Assembly (NCBI GenBank): GCA_002104985.1
Contig: MCGO01000013.1
Span: 1-64,000, forward strand
From: Rhizoclosmatium globosum
Taxonomy: Eukaryota > Chytridiomycota > Chytridiomycetes > Chytridiales > Chytriomycetaceae
Length of the DNA stretch: 64,000 nt
Direction of reading: 5' to 3'
The notes beneath the pieces were generated by a model. The model worked only from the letters and a program-made list of their open reading frames with translations, had not been told where the DNA came from and did no database searches. Below, one piece after another: positions 1 through 10,265 of the stretch. Within the stretch, counting starts at the first letter, position 1; each line of letters starts with the position of its first letter. Made by a program: the position numbers and the translations under genes.

Positions 1-372
1 ACTCTGCAGGACGAGTTGCAGGACTGGTAAAGGTCGCAGGACGTGTCGCAGGACGGTGTTGCAGGACAGTGTAACAGGACTCTGTTGAAGGACGGTGTAA
101 CAGGACTCTGTTGCAGGACGGAGTTGCAGGACTGTGTAACAGGACTCTGTTGCAGGACGGTGTCGCAGGACGGTGTTGCAGGACAGTGTAACAGGACTCT
201 GTTGAAGGACGGTGTAACAGGACTCTGTTGCAGGACGGTGTTGCAGGACTGTGTTGAGAACAGAGTTGCAGGACGGAGTTGCAGGACGGAGTTGCAGGAC
301 TGTGTTGCAGGACTGTGTTGCAGGACTGTGTTGCAGGACTTTGCCAGGAAAGAGCAGGACGTAGGATGCTGA
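1..372. repeat. 13-bp minisatellite array A
   Basis: Tandem 13-bp units alternate between forms such as TGTTGCAGGACGG and TGTAACAGGACTC; nearly every unit contains CAGGAC. About 26 units are visible and the array runs off the left edge of the window. Because 13 is not a multiple of 3, any frame reads as a 13-residue periodic peptide, so the open frame across it is judged spurious. Confidence 0.9.
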
Positions 373-571
373 ATGCAAGGCAGAACAATATCGAGCAATG
401 AACAATAGAAGACGTAGACCACAGACTGAAAGACAGGAAAGGATAATGAAAGGATAGAGTATTAAAGAACGTTAGAGACAAGGGATCAAACTGAAGTAAG
501 TACCAGTATGGACCAGGCAAAAGAGTGCGGAGGATGCCAAATGGCTGATGAAATTTTTTGTCTCATATGCA
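373..571. other. Non-coding spacer
   Basis: A-rich unique sequence between array A and the next short array. I see no gene, promoter or RNA in it. Confidence 0.6.
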
Positions 572-656
572 GGACGCTGTCACAGGACGCTCTTAGAGGA
601 CGCTGTTGCAGGACTGTGTAACAGGACTATGTTGCAGGACTCTGTTGCAGGACGCA
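572..656. repeat. Short 13-bp minisatellite array
   Basis: About six units of the same AGGAC-bearing 13-mer family as array A, mixing CTGTTGCAGGACG- and GTGTAACAGGACT-like forms. It directly abuts the 141-bp satellite. Confidence 0.8.
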
Positions 657-660
657 CTCT

Positions 661-1585
661 GTGATAAAAAAAGATGGCAAGCACAAAAACTGAATCATAC
701 TATTAAATCATAAAGAAATACATATAATTGACTAGTTTCTGCATTTACAGCATTCGGATATTCTCTGTTCCCTTGCAACTACATTGGTGTCAAGTACACG
801 TGAACCACAAAAGGATGGCAAGCTCAAAAACTGAATCAAACTATTAAATCATAAAGAACTACATATAATTGACTGGTTTCTGCATTTACAGCATTCGGAT
901 ATTCTCTGTTCCCTTGCAACTACATTGGTGTCAAGTACACGTGAACCACAAAAGGATGGCAAGCTCAAAAACTGAATCAAACTATCAAATCATAAAGAAA
1001 TACATATAATTGACTTGTTTCTGCATTTACAGCATTCGGATATTCTCTGTTCCCTTGCAACTACATTGGCGTCAAGTACACGTGAACCACAAAAGGATGG
1101 CAAGCTCAAAAACTGAATCAAACTATTAAATCATAAAGAACTACATATAATTGACTAGTTTCTGCATTTACAGCATTCGGATATTCTCTGTTCCCTTGCA
1201 ACTACATTGGTGTCAAGTACACGTGAACCACAAAAGGATGGCAAGCTCAAAAACTGAATCAAACTATTAAATCATAAAGAAATACATATAATTGACTAGT
1301 TTCTGCATTTACAGCATTCGGATATTCTCTGTTCCCTTGCAACTACATTGGTGTCAAGTACACGTGAACCACAAAAGGATGGCAAGCTCAAAAACTGAAT
1401 CAAACTATTAAATCATAAAGAAATACATATAATTGACTAGTTTCTGCATTTACAGCATTCGGATATTCTCTGTTCCCTTGCAACTACATTGGTGTCAAGT
1501 ACACGTGAACCACAAAAGGATGGCAAGCTCAAAAACTGAATCAAACTATTAAATCATAAAGAAATACATATAATTGACCAGTTCC
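661..1585. repeat. 141-bp tandem satellite, about 6.5 copies
   Basis: The landmark AAAAGGATGGCAAGCTC recurs at about 813, 954, 1095, 1236, 1377 and 1518, exactly 141 bp apart, after a slightly divergent first unit at about 670. Units differ by only a few substitutions (for example ACTAGTTTC, ACTGGTTTC or ACTTGTTTC), so amplification or homogenisation is recent. The last unit is cut at about 1580. No coding potential. Confidence 0.93.
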
Positions 1586-1673
1586 GTATTTTCAGACATT
1601 AAAAATAGATTGTTTGATTAATTTGTGTTTTACTGAGAAAACAAAGGCTCAATTAAATGGAGAATTTAGTGTA

Positions 1674-2791
1674 TCATTCATAATTGAGATCATTTGGGTT
1701 CTCTGATTGCTCAATTTTCTCAAGTAGTATTTCTTCAATACTTTCATCAAATGCATCCCAACTTTTCTTAAAGCCATCAGTACTTTGAAATTTGCAGAAT
1801 AGAGCCTTTGATTTTTGAGGATATTCACACTTTACAACAGCACGTTCATATCTTCTTGCTTGGCATCGTGGGTGGCCATGGTTAGTTGGAAGGGCTGCAT
1901 AGTACCGGATAAAATCCAAGCAATGATAGGAGCAATCATTGGTGATGGACTGATGGCCATTTGTGACATAAATGTTTCTTGTGCAGCGAGCTGGAAGTTC
2001 TGATAGTAAGCCTACACTGGATCTTGGCCAAGATTCCCCAAGAAAGTGAGGCTGAAACAGGAGAATAGAATCTTCTTCAATCACAATGATGGTAGAGTGT
2101 GTTGGGGCAGAGTTACGACCACTGAAACAACTGTTAACACAACAACAAAATGAACTGTATCTTACTTGCGCTTGGTCTGAGAAATGACATGGACCATAAC
2201 CATTCCTTTGTCCTTGAGGGTTGTCATCACTTTTTTTCTAAAGTCAATCCCTGCAAAAGTGCAATCTGTCCATTCCACTTTAGACACCTCTGACATTGAT
2301 GCAAACTCAAGCTGTTTCTGTTTTGCACTAATAAATGCCAAACTTTGCTCCATGACAACCCTTTGTTCATTTACACCAATGCGCTCATAAAATCCGTTGG
2401 CTGGCAAACCATCCAAGAATGGCGCATTTTCGGTAATCGGAAACGCAGCTTTCAAGTCTCCAAAGTTATAGAAAGGAACTTTGGACATGTTGGATGTGAT
2501 GTTAAGGGTATCACCCACTGCTGAAACACAGCCATACTGTATGATCCTGTTCATTGCTTCAAGAGCAACTGTAATAGATCCTTGATGAACCGAGCTGGAT
2601 CCTTGGCTGTCAGACCCTGCAATACCCACTATTTGAGATATGATATCTCCCCGAGGTCCTGTGACTGCAGAGTCTCCAGGATTCCTTGGGCCACGCTTCT
2701 TTGCTGCTGTTTTGATTGCTTTTGTTTCAATCCTCTTTCTTGGAGCTTTGCCTCCAGTGCTCCGTCTTGCAGTCTGTGCGGTTCTTGCCAT
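1674..2791 (-). CDS. Histone H3-tail-mimic protein with possible C48-like C-terminus
   Basis: Two exons (2791-2166, 2121-1674) joined across a 44-bp intron with GTAAGA donor and TTTCAG acceptor give 357 aa. The apparent stop of the first exon lies inside the donor, and phase 2 to 1 joining is exact. Residues 1-19 read MARTAQTARRSTGGKAPRK, the canonical H3 tail apart from changes at positions 4 (K to A) and 9 (K to R); S10, K14, K18 and K23 are kept. A basic stretch with further lysines follows to about residue 36. The rest is not histone fold. The C-terminal third has a HSTIIVIEED strand and a HQSITNDCSYHCLDFI segment that recall the His strand and Gln/Cys helix of ULP1/adenain-type (C48-like) proteases, but the usual Asp seems to be Gln. 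It is divergent from the 974-aa gene, with a minisatellite between them. Chromatin mimicry is inferred. Confidence 0.72.
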
Positions 2792-2884
2792 TGGATTTGG
2801 TGTTCAACTCTTGAATTTAAACAGGACAAATAAATGCCGGTAGATTTAAAACAAATCATGTTATTAAAAATAGAATAGGACAGA

Positions 2885-3890
2885 GGAATGTTGCAGAGTC
2901 AAAAGGACAGTAGCATCGGTTGCTGTTGGAGGACGCTGTTGGAGGACGGTAACACAAGACGCTGTTGGAGGACGGTAACACAGGACGCTGTTGGAGGACG
3001 CTGTTGGAGGACGCTGTTGGAGGACCTGTTGGAGGACGGTAACACAGGACGCTGTTGGAGGACGGTAACACAGGACGCTGTTGGAGGACGCTGTTGGAGG
3101 ACGCTGTTGGAGGACGGTAACACAGGACGCTGTTAGAGGACGGTAACACAGGACGCTGTTAGAGGACGGTAACACAGGACGCTGTCGGAGAACAGTAAAA
3201 CAGGACGCTGTTGGAGGACGCTGTTGGAGGACGCTGTTGGAGGACGCTGTTGGAGGACGGTAACACAGGACGCTGTTGGAGGACGGTAACACAGGACGCT
3301 GTTGGAGGACGGTAACACAGGACGCTGTTGGAGGACGGTAACACAGGACGCTGTTAGAGGACGGTAACCTGGAGTACGCTGTTAGAGGACGGTAACACAG
3401 GACGCTGTCGGAGAACAGTAAAACAGGACGCTGTTGAAGGACGGTAACACAGGACGCTGTTGGAGGACGGTAACACAGGACGCTGTTAGAGGACGGTAAC
3501 ACAGGACGCTGTTGAAGGACGGTAACACAGGACGCTGTTGGAGGACGGTAACACAGGACCTGTTGGAGGACGGTAACACAGGACGCTGTTAGAGGACGGT
3601 AACACAGGACGCTGTTAGAGGACGGTAACACAGGACGCTGTTGAAGGACGGTAACACAGGACGCTGTTGGAGGACGGTAACCTGGAGTACGCTGTTAGAG
3701 GACGGTAACACAGGACGCTGTCGGAGAACGGTAAAACAGGACGCTGTCGGAGGACGCTGTTGGAGGACAGTAACACAGGACGCTGTTGGAGGACGGTATT
3801 AGAGGACGGTATTAGAGGACGGTATTAGAGGACGGTATTAGAGGACGGTATTAGAGGACGGTATTAGAGGACGGTATTAGAGGACGCAGC
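2885..3890. repeat. 13-bp minisatellite array B (26-bp dimers)
   Basis: About 74 units of 13 bp. The main form is a 26-bp dimer of GCTGTTGGAGGAC and GGTAACACAGGAC, with runs of one half-unit and a final run of about seven GTATTAGAGGACG units (3790-3880). It fills the gap between two divergent genes. The long minus-strand open frames across it have the same repeated peptide in every frame and are rejected as genes. Confidence 0.92.
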
Positions 3891-3929
3891 CAAAATTGTC
3901 ACTTGAATTGTCATTCACCAAACAAACAC

Positions 3930-3936
3930 TATAAAG
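3930..3936 (+). promoter_or_regulatory. TATA box of the 974-aa gene
   Basis: TATAAAG just after array B, 47 bp upstream of the ATG at 3983, in a short unique sequence. Spacing fits a core promoter; inference from sequence only. Confidence 0.5.
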
Positions 3937-3982
3937 ACAGGCCTTGATTCTCCATAGTAGAATCATTCAAACCCTTCACAAA

Positions 3983-6900
3983 ATGGCTCATTGGCCTCCA
4001 ATTGACCCGGATACTGACTCATTGTCTGAATCGTCCAGTGACTCCAGTGCTTCCTCGTCCAACACCTCAGAAGATGATGATGAGCTGTTGTTTGTATATG
4101 ATGCTGCGCAGGACACCAACAGTGAAGTTTTCAGTTGAACATTCTCAATATTAATTGAACTTTTTTACAGCCTACCGGCTTAATACTTCTAAAATATTTT
4201 GCATCCAAGACATTCTTTCATTCCGAAACTATGAGACTCAGAGTCTATGGCTGGCAAGCTTACACCTTCTCCTAAAGAGTGATATTAGTGAAATGTGGGA
4301 GTCTCATATTCTTACGAATATTGGTACATTGATTGATTCCCTTCATCCTAATATGGAGTGGAGACAGCAGGCCATAGTTAACTTGGTTGAATCCATTCCT
4401 CAAGCCCAAATCCCTTCTGTGTCCTTTGAAACTGCTGTCAACAGTCATAAGCAAATGTTTACAAGGCATGGCTTGAAGCCTACAACTGATAAATCAAAAA
4501 TTGATATTTCTATTAATGCTCAAACTCCTAAAATGAAAAAGTTTATTGAGCTAGTGACTGGAAAGATTCCTCATATTGTTAAATGGGGAAACACTGCACT
4601 GCATGCACAGCTCATATCTGACTACTCTTGTGATATTGACTCAGATATCACAGTTACTAGAAACTTGGAAGATATACTTCCCCAGGGAATGTATAAGCTA
4701 TTACCCAAATCTGATTTCAAGTATATTCTGGACAAAAAGGTGAGCACGTTGTTTCAACAACCTTATCTGAACTTCTGTTTAGCTTGGTTGTATGATTGAT
4801 CAACCAACTGGAGATGTGGATGCACGTGGCCAACCTATTTTGGAACCAGTGGATCTTGCAGACATTCCAAATTTTCAAATAGGAGAGGGAGAGAGGTTTC
4901 GCTTGTATATCACATACAATAAGTGCCCAGAAAACTTTACTCTGTCTCAATTCCAAACACTTCTTTGGGATCATGGAATCAGACCAGTACTTGCTGATAT
5001 CCTTCCCCTTGCAACTTTACAACGTGTCTCAAATGACTCTCATGGGCTTCAAATCAATGCAATGGTTGGACGTCCTGGACTTCGATTTCCTTCAGTCACT
5101 GTTGAAGGAAAATACCTTGCTGGATTTACAGAAAAATTCAAGAGATTGTTAAATACACAAAATATACCAAGAATTGCAGAATTGAAGACGGCATTGGGTG
5201 ATTTTCGGTTCATTGGTGTTCATCAAGGTGTAAAGGATTTGTACACATCTGAAATTTATATGGGCCCCCCATCTGCATGGAGAGATGGAAATCCAATGTA
5301 TAAACGTAAAAATACAGCTGTAGGTATTGCATCAACTCCAAGAACTAGATTTACAGTTGTTGATGGTGCCATCAACATGATGTTTGAAAGTCAAAATCCT
5401 AGTGAGGGAATTACTACTCTTGCTCCTGTCAGTAACTGGGAAGCTTTACTCACATCTTTGGGGTTTTCTGTTGAAAGAGAGATAATGTTGGATTGTGTTC
5501 ACATTGGAGGATTGAAAGCTGTCCCCACTCAAAATTGTGCTTATGAAGGTGTTTTCAAGGTTATAATCTATTCTGGTTTCAAGTATCAGACCATTGATCA
5601 TGTTGACGCAAAACATGGGTTCAGCAGCATATCTGTTGAGGAAATCATGAACAACTCTGATTCTCTTCGTAAAAAAGTTGTAGCTTTCCAGAACCATCTG
5701 CGTAAGGCAGTTGATATGTGTTTTGGGATGCGATGTGAAGTCAGAGGTGAAGAAGGGGCTGTTGCGGCATTCCTGCAGGACTTTAAAAATAAGGTCCAAC
5801 AGTTTGATCGGCTTGCAAGATCTACACTTTTGATTGTTGAAAGAACAAAGGACTTGATTCAGTACATTGACATTCGATCGCAAGCACTTTTGAGTTTGGC
5901 TGACGTTGCTTATGCCTTGCAGTCCCGCCATTCTAGACTAAAGCCATACTGGATGGAATTAGCAAATTACATCCAAAAAGAGTTTCTTTGTTTGGTTTCA
6001 AAGCCAAGAGGTTATTACACACCCAACTTTGACTTGTTCACTCTCCATTACTTTACTCAACAAGTCCATGCTTTCGGGAGTGTACCATATCAAGCCTTTC
6101 CCCTGCTTCAGATTTTGGCTAATCCACAGTCTCTGAATGATGAATTCAGAGATCCATTGCCAAAGAGTTTGGTTCCCAAGTTTGTTGACAAGGCCGCTCT
6201 TGTCAAGTATTCCAAGAAAAAGAAAAGCAAAGGAAAGAATAATCCTGAATCTGTGTTGCATCAGTCATTTGCCCCTGATAGGGTGGCACATATTATGGAT
6301 ATTGTCAGAACAATACAATCTCAGCCAAGGGTCACAGACATTCTTGTAACACCAAATGCTCGGACTGTTGATGAACTAGTTACTCAAATGATAGACATGC
6401 TTTTTGATGGTCTTATAGAAGATTTGCCTGAAAATATGATTCGGTTTCCTGAAAATATGCAGCAAGTAAAGAGTCGGAAGATGCTGACTGTTGATGCTCT
6501 GAGACTGATTATTGACAACAAAAATGCTTACCCCTATCACCTGGTAAAGGGAATATTTGGAAATCGGGTAAAATGTTATGACGACAAGTTGGCAAGATTT
6601 ATCAATTTTGATGAACAAGAAGTGGCTTCCTTTTTTCAGTCCCCACCAAATAGATCAACAAGACTGGGACGTTATTCAAAGTACTTCGGATTACTCCTGG
6701 AACAACTACGTTCTTTTCAATCTATCATTATTTATGGTAGCAGAAATGAGGCCAATTCAGCCAAGGAGACATTGAAGAATAAGCTTGTTGCTGAAGCAAG
6801 GAAAAGATTTGAGGTGTTGCCATGTGGTGACCTTGATCCCAATCATGCAGTTTGGGCATGTTCTAATCTTAATTTGCCTGGTGAAAGAAGAATGCAATTC

Positions 6901-6999
6901 CTGCGAATGTATCATATTGATGGAAGAGGAATACCATATAATGCCAAAACTAATGGTTTAATTTATCTTCCGTCCGCAAAACAGAATGTAGTTGTATAG
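3983..6999 (+). CDS. 974-aa orphan protein, three exons
   Basis: Exons 3983-4121, 4171-4739 and 4783-6999 join in phase across 49-bp and 43-bp introns (donors GTGAAG and GTGAGC, acceptors TTTTTTACAG and TCTGTTTAG). An alternative first donor at 4134 also keeps phase. The ATG at 3983 follows a TATA box. Residues 10-35 are a Ser/Asp/Glu-rich disordered head (SESSSDSSASSSN). The middle is folded alpha/beta-like sequence with no family I recognise. A Lys-rich patch (KYSKKKKSKGKNN) lies near residue 700. There is no signal peptide or membrane segment. I cannot assign a function. With the H3-mimic gene and the coiled-coil gene it forms a three-gene locus bounded by minisatellites. It could be a replication or structural protein of a mobile element, or a fast-evolving host protein. 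Confidence 0.75.
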
Positions 7000-7129
7000 T
7001 TTATTTGTGTTGCTTTAATTTGTATCGGTGTTTTAGTTTCAGAAATAGAATACACTTTTGATAACCTTTCCTCATGTTGCAGAAAAATTCAAAACAATAT
7101 TGCAGAACTTTTTTGCAGACTGCAATCAG

Positions 7130-7606
7130 AATCAGAGGACAGTAACCTGGAGGACGCTGTTGGAGGACGCTGTAGGAGGACGGTAACACAGGACGCTGTT
7201 GGAGGACGCTGTTGGAGGACGGTAACACAGGACGCTGTTGGAGGACGGTAACACAGGACGCTGTTGGAGGACGCTGTAGGAGGACGGTAACACAGGACGC
7301 TGTTGGAGGACGGTAACCTGGAGGACGCTGTTGGAGGACGGTAACACAGGACGCTGTTGGAGGACGCTGTTGGAGGACACTGATAGAGGACGGTAACACA
7401 GGACGCTGTTGGAGGACTCTGTTAGAGGACACTGATAGAGGACGGTAACACAGGACGCTGTTGGAGGACGGTAACACAGGACGCTGTTGGAGGACGGTAA
7501 CACAGGAGGACGCTGATAGAGGACGCTGTTGGAGGACTCTGTTAGAGGACACTGATAGAGGACGGTAACCTGGAGGACGCTGTTGGAGGACAGTAACACA
7601 AAGACT
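7130..7606. repeat. 13-bp minisatellite array C
   Basis: About 36 units of the same GCTGTTGGAGGAC/GGTAACACAGGAC family, with variants ACTGATAGAGGAC and GGTAACCTGGAG. It lies 130 bp after the 974-aa gene and ends 16 bp before the ATG of the coiled-coil gene, so it occupies that gene's promoter position. Confidence 0.9.
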
Positions 7607-7621
7607 TTTTTAATCACCAAA

Positions 7622-7927
7622 ATGATCATTGAAATTGATAGAGACACATTGATGGATGGCTATCAGGCTGCCCTGCGTTTCATTAAGCATCTGGAGGCCA
7701 TTGTGAAGGAGCAATCAGAGCAGATTCATGACCTTCATGAGGAAATAGGCACAGTGAATCATGGCAACTCTGAGCTGGAGCAAAAATTGAAGCAAGTCAC
7801 TGCCTCATTGGATCAACTCAGGCAAATGCAAGTTCTGCAGGGAACAATTGAAGATGCTTCTCAAAGTGGATCAAAGAGAAGGCACTCAAGTACAAAAGCC
7901 AAAATTGAGTATACAGTTCAACAGTGA
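7622..7927 (+). CDS. 101-aa coiled-coil protein
   Basis: Single exon. The ATG at 7622 is the first Met after array C; earlier in-frame codons lie in the repeat. Residues 20-75 show heptad-like spacing of Leu/Ile/Val with many Glu/Gln/Lys, predicting a coiled coil. The C-terminus has a basic GSKRRHSS patch that could be a nuclear signal. No enzymatic motif is visible and I do not recognise a family. It is the third gene of the array-bounded locus and could be a partner or dimerisation subunit for one of its neighbours; that is speculation. Confidence 0.6.
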   Translation: MIIEIDRDTLMDGYQAALRFIKHLEAIVKEQSEQIHDLHEEIGTVNHGNSELEQKLKQVTASLDQLRQMQVLQGTIEDASQSGSKRRHSSTKAKIEYTVQQ

Positions 7928-8110
7928 AGTAATGTTGCTGAAAGTGGGCATATTCAATGGCATATTAAATAAACATACTGATATTCTCTGAATTTACTCT
8001 CTGAATTAACCACCATACATAGAGTGTGACTGAAATATCATCCTGTTAAAGTGTCACCTCCTGTGCCTATGTGCCATCAGATGTAGATTTTCATCTCTCA
8101 GAATAAACAT
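7928..8110. other. Non-coding spacer
   Basis: AT-rich 3' flank of the coiled-coil gene with AATAAA-like elements near 7969 and 8102. Nothing else seen. Confidence 0.5.
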
Positions 8111-8180
8111 TTTTGGCTTAGTTGGTATGTAACACTGCTTCCGCTCGCGAGGTGGTGGGATCAAACCCACTAGAGGGTAG
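8111..8180 (+). ncRNA. tRNA-like / tRNA-derived SINE head
   Basis: A-box match TGGCTTAGTTGG at 8114-8125 and B-box-like GGGATCAAACCC at 8157-8168 inside a small hairpin (GTGGG/CCCAC), at the spacing expected for a tRNA-type Pol III promoter. The D stem and acceptor stem do not pair well, so this is not a functional tRNA; a tRNA-derived SINE or pseudogene is likelier. A 31-bp tandem repeat follows. Confidence 0.4.
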
Positions 8181-8197
8181 CGTCCCCTCTGCACAAC

Positions 8198-8290
8198 GTT
8201 AGCGTCCTGTGGGTTACGGTCCTGCAAGGTCAGCGTCCTGTGGGTTACGGTCCTGCAAGGTCAGCGTCCTGTGGGTTACGGTCCTGCAAG
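8198..8290. repeat. 31-bp repeat x3, inverted relative of the minisatellite
   Basis: Three exact-length 31-bp units (starts 8198, 8229, 8260). The reverse complement contains AACCCACAGGACGCTG, closely matching the AACACAGGACGCTG core of arrays B and C, so this is the same family in the opposite orientation with a longer unit. Confidence 0.85.
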
Positions 8291-8337
8291 ATGAAGGTGA
8301 CTCATCCTAATCACCCTAATCCAACAGTATAGAACAC

Positions 8338-10265
8338 CGTCCAAAGAACTTCTAGAAAATGCTCGTACATCCTTCCACAAATTATTTGCCTCAGCTGACC
8401 CCAACTACTCTGAACCGCCACACCCTTTCCCTGACAATGAACAACCACCTCCACTGCCCCAAAACTTTGAATTCTCCACGCCGCAGCAAGTCACCAACAT
8501 AATCGAAAAACACCCCCTCCACAAAGCCTCTGGTCCCGACAGTATATCCATCGATCTCTTGAAACACCTCTGCCTCACAACCGACCTTCCCGACCTTCTA
8601 TCTGCCATGTTTAATCAAATCTTTGTCTCTGGAATTATCCCCGAACAATGGAAAGCCTTCACCACAGTCCTTATCCCGAAATCAAGCACCCCGCCAGCAA
8701 ACCCGTCTCTCCTCGACTTCCGTCCCATTGGTCTTAGTAACATCCTCCGTCTCCTCTACGAAAAACATCTTCTTGTATATCTAAAACAGTTCACCTCCCT
8801 CCACCCTAGCCAACAGGGTTTCGTCAAAAATCGCTCAACTATCTGTAACCTGAATTGGGCCGCCAACACTTCCCACCAGTCCACTCGAACACTCCTTCTC
8901 GACTTCCACAAAGCCTACGACACCGTTGACATCCACATCCTCCTCTTCAAACTTGAACAAAACATTCGCTCCACCAGTCACTGTCCCATTCTTCTACAAC
9001 TCCTTGCAGCCATCCATCAACTCTTCTCCACCACTTTTACCAAAATCTGCATCAACTCCAAACTCTCTCGTACAATCCGCCGCAGCCGTGGCCTCCCACA
9101 AGGCTCTACCTTAGCCCCACTTCTCTTCAACATCTTCATCGACGACCTTGCCCATCTCTTAGACAACACCCTTCCCCCCCACAGAGGCAACACTCCTACA
9201 TCTCTCTTTGCCGATGATGTGGCCGTCAGAACAAACTCCAACGAAAATCTCCAAATTGCCTTTACCGAAATCTCCCGCTGGTGCCAACAGAATCGTATGT
9301 CCCTCTCTCCAACTAAGTGCTTTACTATCAACTACTCTGGTCCCGCCCTCATCTACAACAACACTCAAATTGCAAACACTAACTCTCACAAATACCTTGG
9401 TATCAACATTTCTACTTCAGGCCCCTTGTTCTATCAGTACTACACTGGCAAGATTCACCAAGCTCGTCAAACCTTCCAGAAACTCTCGAACTCGCCTTTC
9501 GCTCGCTTTTGGCATCCCCACCACCGCCGAAACATATTCTTCTCACTTATCCGTTCACGATGGGAATATGCCACTCCTCTCGCAATGGCTGTACTTACCC
9601 AACAGCAGCTCTCTTCTCTAGACTATCTTGGTACTACACTCATCAACTCTGTCTGCCAGTGGATCTTCAAGCCATTTCAACAACACCTGCCTCTACCTGT
9701 GCCATCTCCACAAGTTCGCTACCTACTTGGAATCCAGACGTACCGCGATCGTGCCAACTACCTTGTCGCCCTTCTAGCCGCAAAGCCTCCAACACTCATC
9801 CCTACACTTTCACCCGATGCTTGTACTCTCACAACCTTTCTTCGACACTTGCCTCTTGTCAACCAAATTCGTACGTACTTCCATCAATCCGACGAACTTG
9901 ACTTGAAAACCGCCATCAAACGATACTTCCGCGACCAAGAAATTCACTCAAACCAGCAACTTAAGCACATTATCTTCAAACCCTTTTCAGGAATGGCAAA
10001 TGTTCTCAAACACTCTCAACTCACAGCTTCACAACAGTCTGCCCTTGTTCGTCACAACTTGTCTCTAGCCCACCGGCCAGACCCTCTTGTCACCAAAGCC
10101 CTAGCCAAGAACGATCTTGTATTTGCTTACCACCGACTTGTATTTCTTCGCCAACTCTGAATACTCTTGAAACTCTAACTTCTTTCGACTCTTGCTTTTT
10201 CAATCTTATTCTAACCTAAACCCTGTTGGTATCCACGGAATAAAGAATGTTCAAAAAAAAAAAAA
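8338..10265 (+). mobile_element. LINE (non-LTR retrotransposon) copy 1, 5'-truncated
   Basis: Begins abruptly at CGTCCAAAGAAC, where it first matches copy 2 (position 17389), and ends with AATAAAG and a 13-A tail at 10253-10265. It carries the RT and downstream region but no ORF1 or endonuclease. The 3' tail joins telomere-like repeats. Copy 2 matches almost base for base over about 1.9 kb, so both insertions or duplications are recent. Confidence 0.9.
8340..10160 (+). CDS. LINE reverse transcriptase, N-terminally truncated
   Basis: The frame stays open from the 5' truncation to a stop at 10160 (about 606 codons). RT landmarks in order: KASGPDSISIDLLKH, FRPIG, LLLDFHKAYDTVD (motif A), RGLPQGSTLAPLLFN (motif B) and FADDVAVRT (motif C, catalytic DD present), then thumb-like sequence and a C-terminal region with HPHHRRN. 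The normal start would lie in the missing 5' part, so there is no native ATG. The catalytic core is intact, unlike the copy at 17.4 kb, which has a frameshift. No APE-type endonuclease is present in this copy. Confidence 0.88.
   Translation, partial: SKELLENARTSFHKLFASADPNYSEPPHPFPDNEQPPPLPQNFEFSTPQQVTNIIEKHPLHKASGPDSISIDLLKHLCLTTDLPDLLSAMFNQIFVSGIIPEQWKAFTTVLIPKSSTPPANPSLLDFRPIGLSNILRLLYEKHLLVYLKQFTSLHPSQQGFVKNRSTICNLNWAANTSHQSTRTLLLDFHKAYDTVDIHILLFKLEQNIRSTSHCPILLQLLAAIHQLFSTTFTKICINSKLSRTIRRSRGLPQGSTLAPLLFNIFIDDLAHLLDNTLPPHRGNTPTSLFADDVAVRTNSNENLQIAFTEISRWCQQNRMSLSPTKCFTINYSGPALIYNNTQIANTNSHKYLGINISTSGPLFYQYYTGKIHQARQTFQKLSNSPFARFWHPHHRRNIFFSLIRSRWEYATPLAMAVLTQQQLSSLDYLGTTLINSVCQWIFKPFQQHLPLPVPSPQVRYLLGIQTYRDRANYLVALLAAKPPTLIPTLSPDACTLTTFLRHLPLVNQIRTYFHQSDELDLKTAIKRYFRDQEIHSNQQLKHIIFKPFSGMANVLKHSQLTASQQSALVRHNLSLAHRPDPLVTKALAKNDLVFAYHRLVFLRQL

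Noticed and set aside
43..372. 109-codon open frame across array A
   Set aside because: Pure 13-bp repeat; every frame gives the same periodic peptide.
661..1585. CRISPR-like array
   Set aside because: Units are contiguous 141-bp copies without short repeats separated by unique spacers; eukaryotic context.
2856..3631. Long minus-strand open frames across array B
   Set aside because: Repeat-derived (VLQQRP/VLCYRP periodic text), many overlapping frames, no non-repeat sequence.
3983..6999. Assignment of the 974-aa protein to Argonaute, helicase or polymerase
   Set aside because: No DEDX, Walker or DxD-type catalytic pattern found in the expected spacing.
7001..7647. Minus-strand frames across array C
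   Set aside because: Same minisatellite artefact.
8111..8180. Functional tRNA gene
   Set aside because: A and B boxes are present but the D and acceptor stems do not pair; kept only as tRNA-like/SINE.
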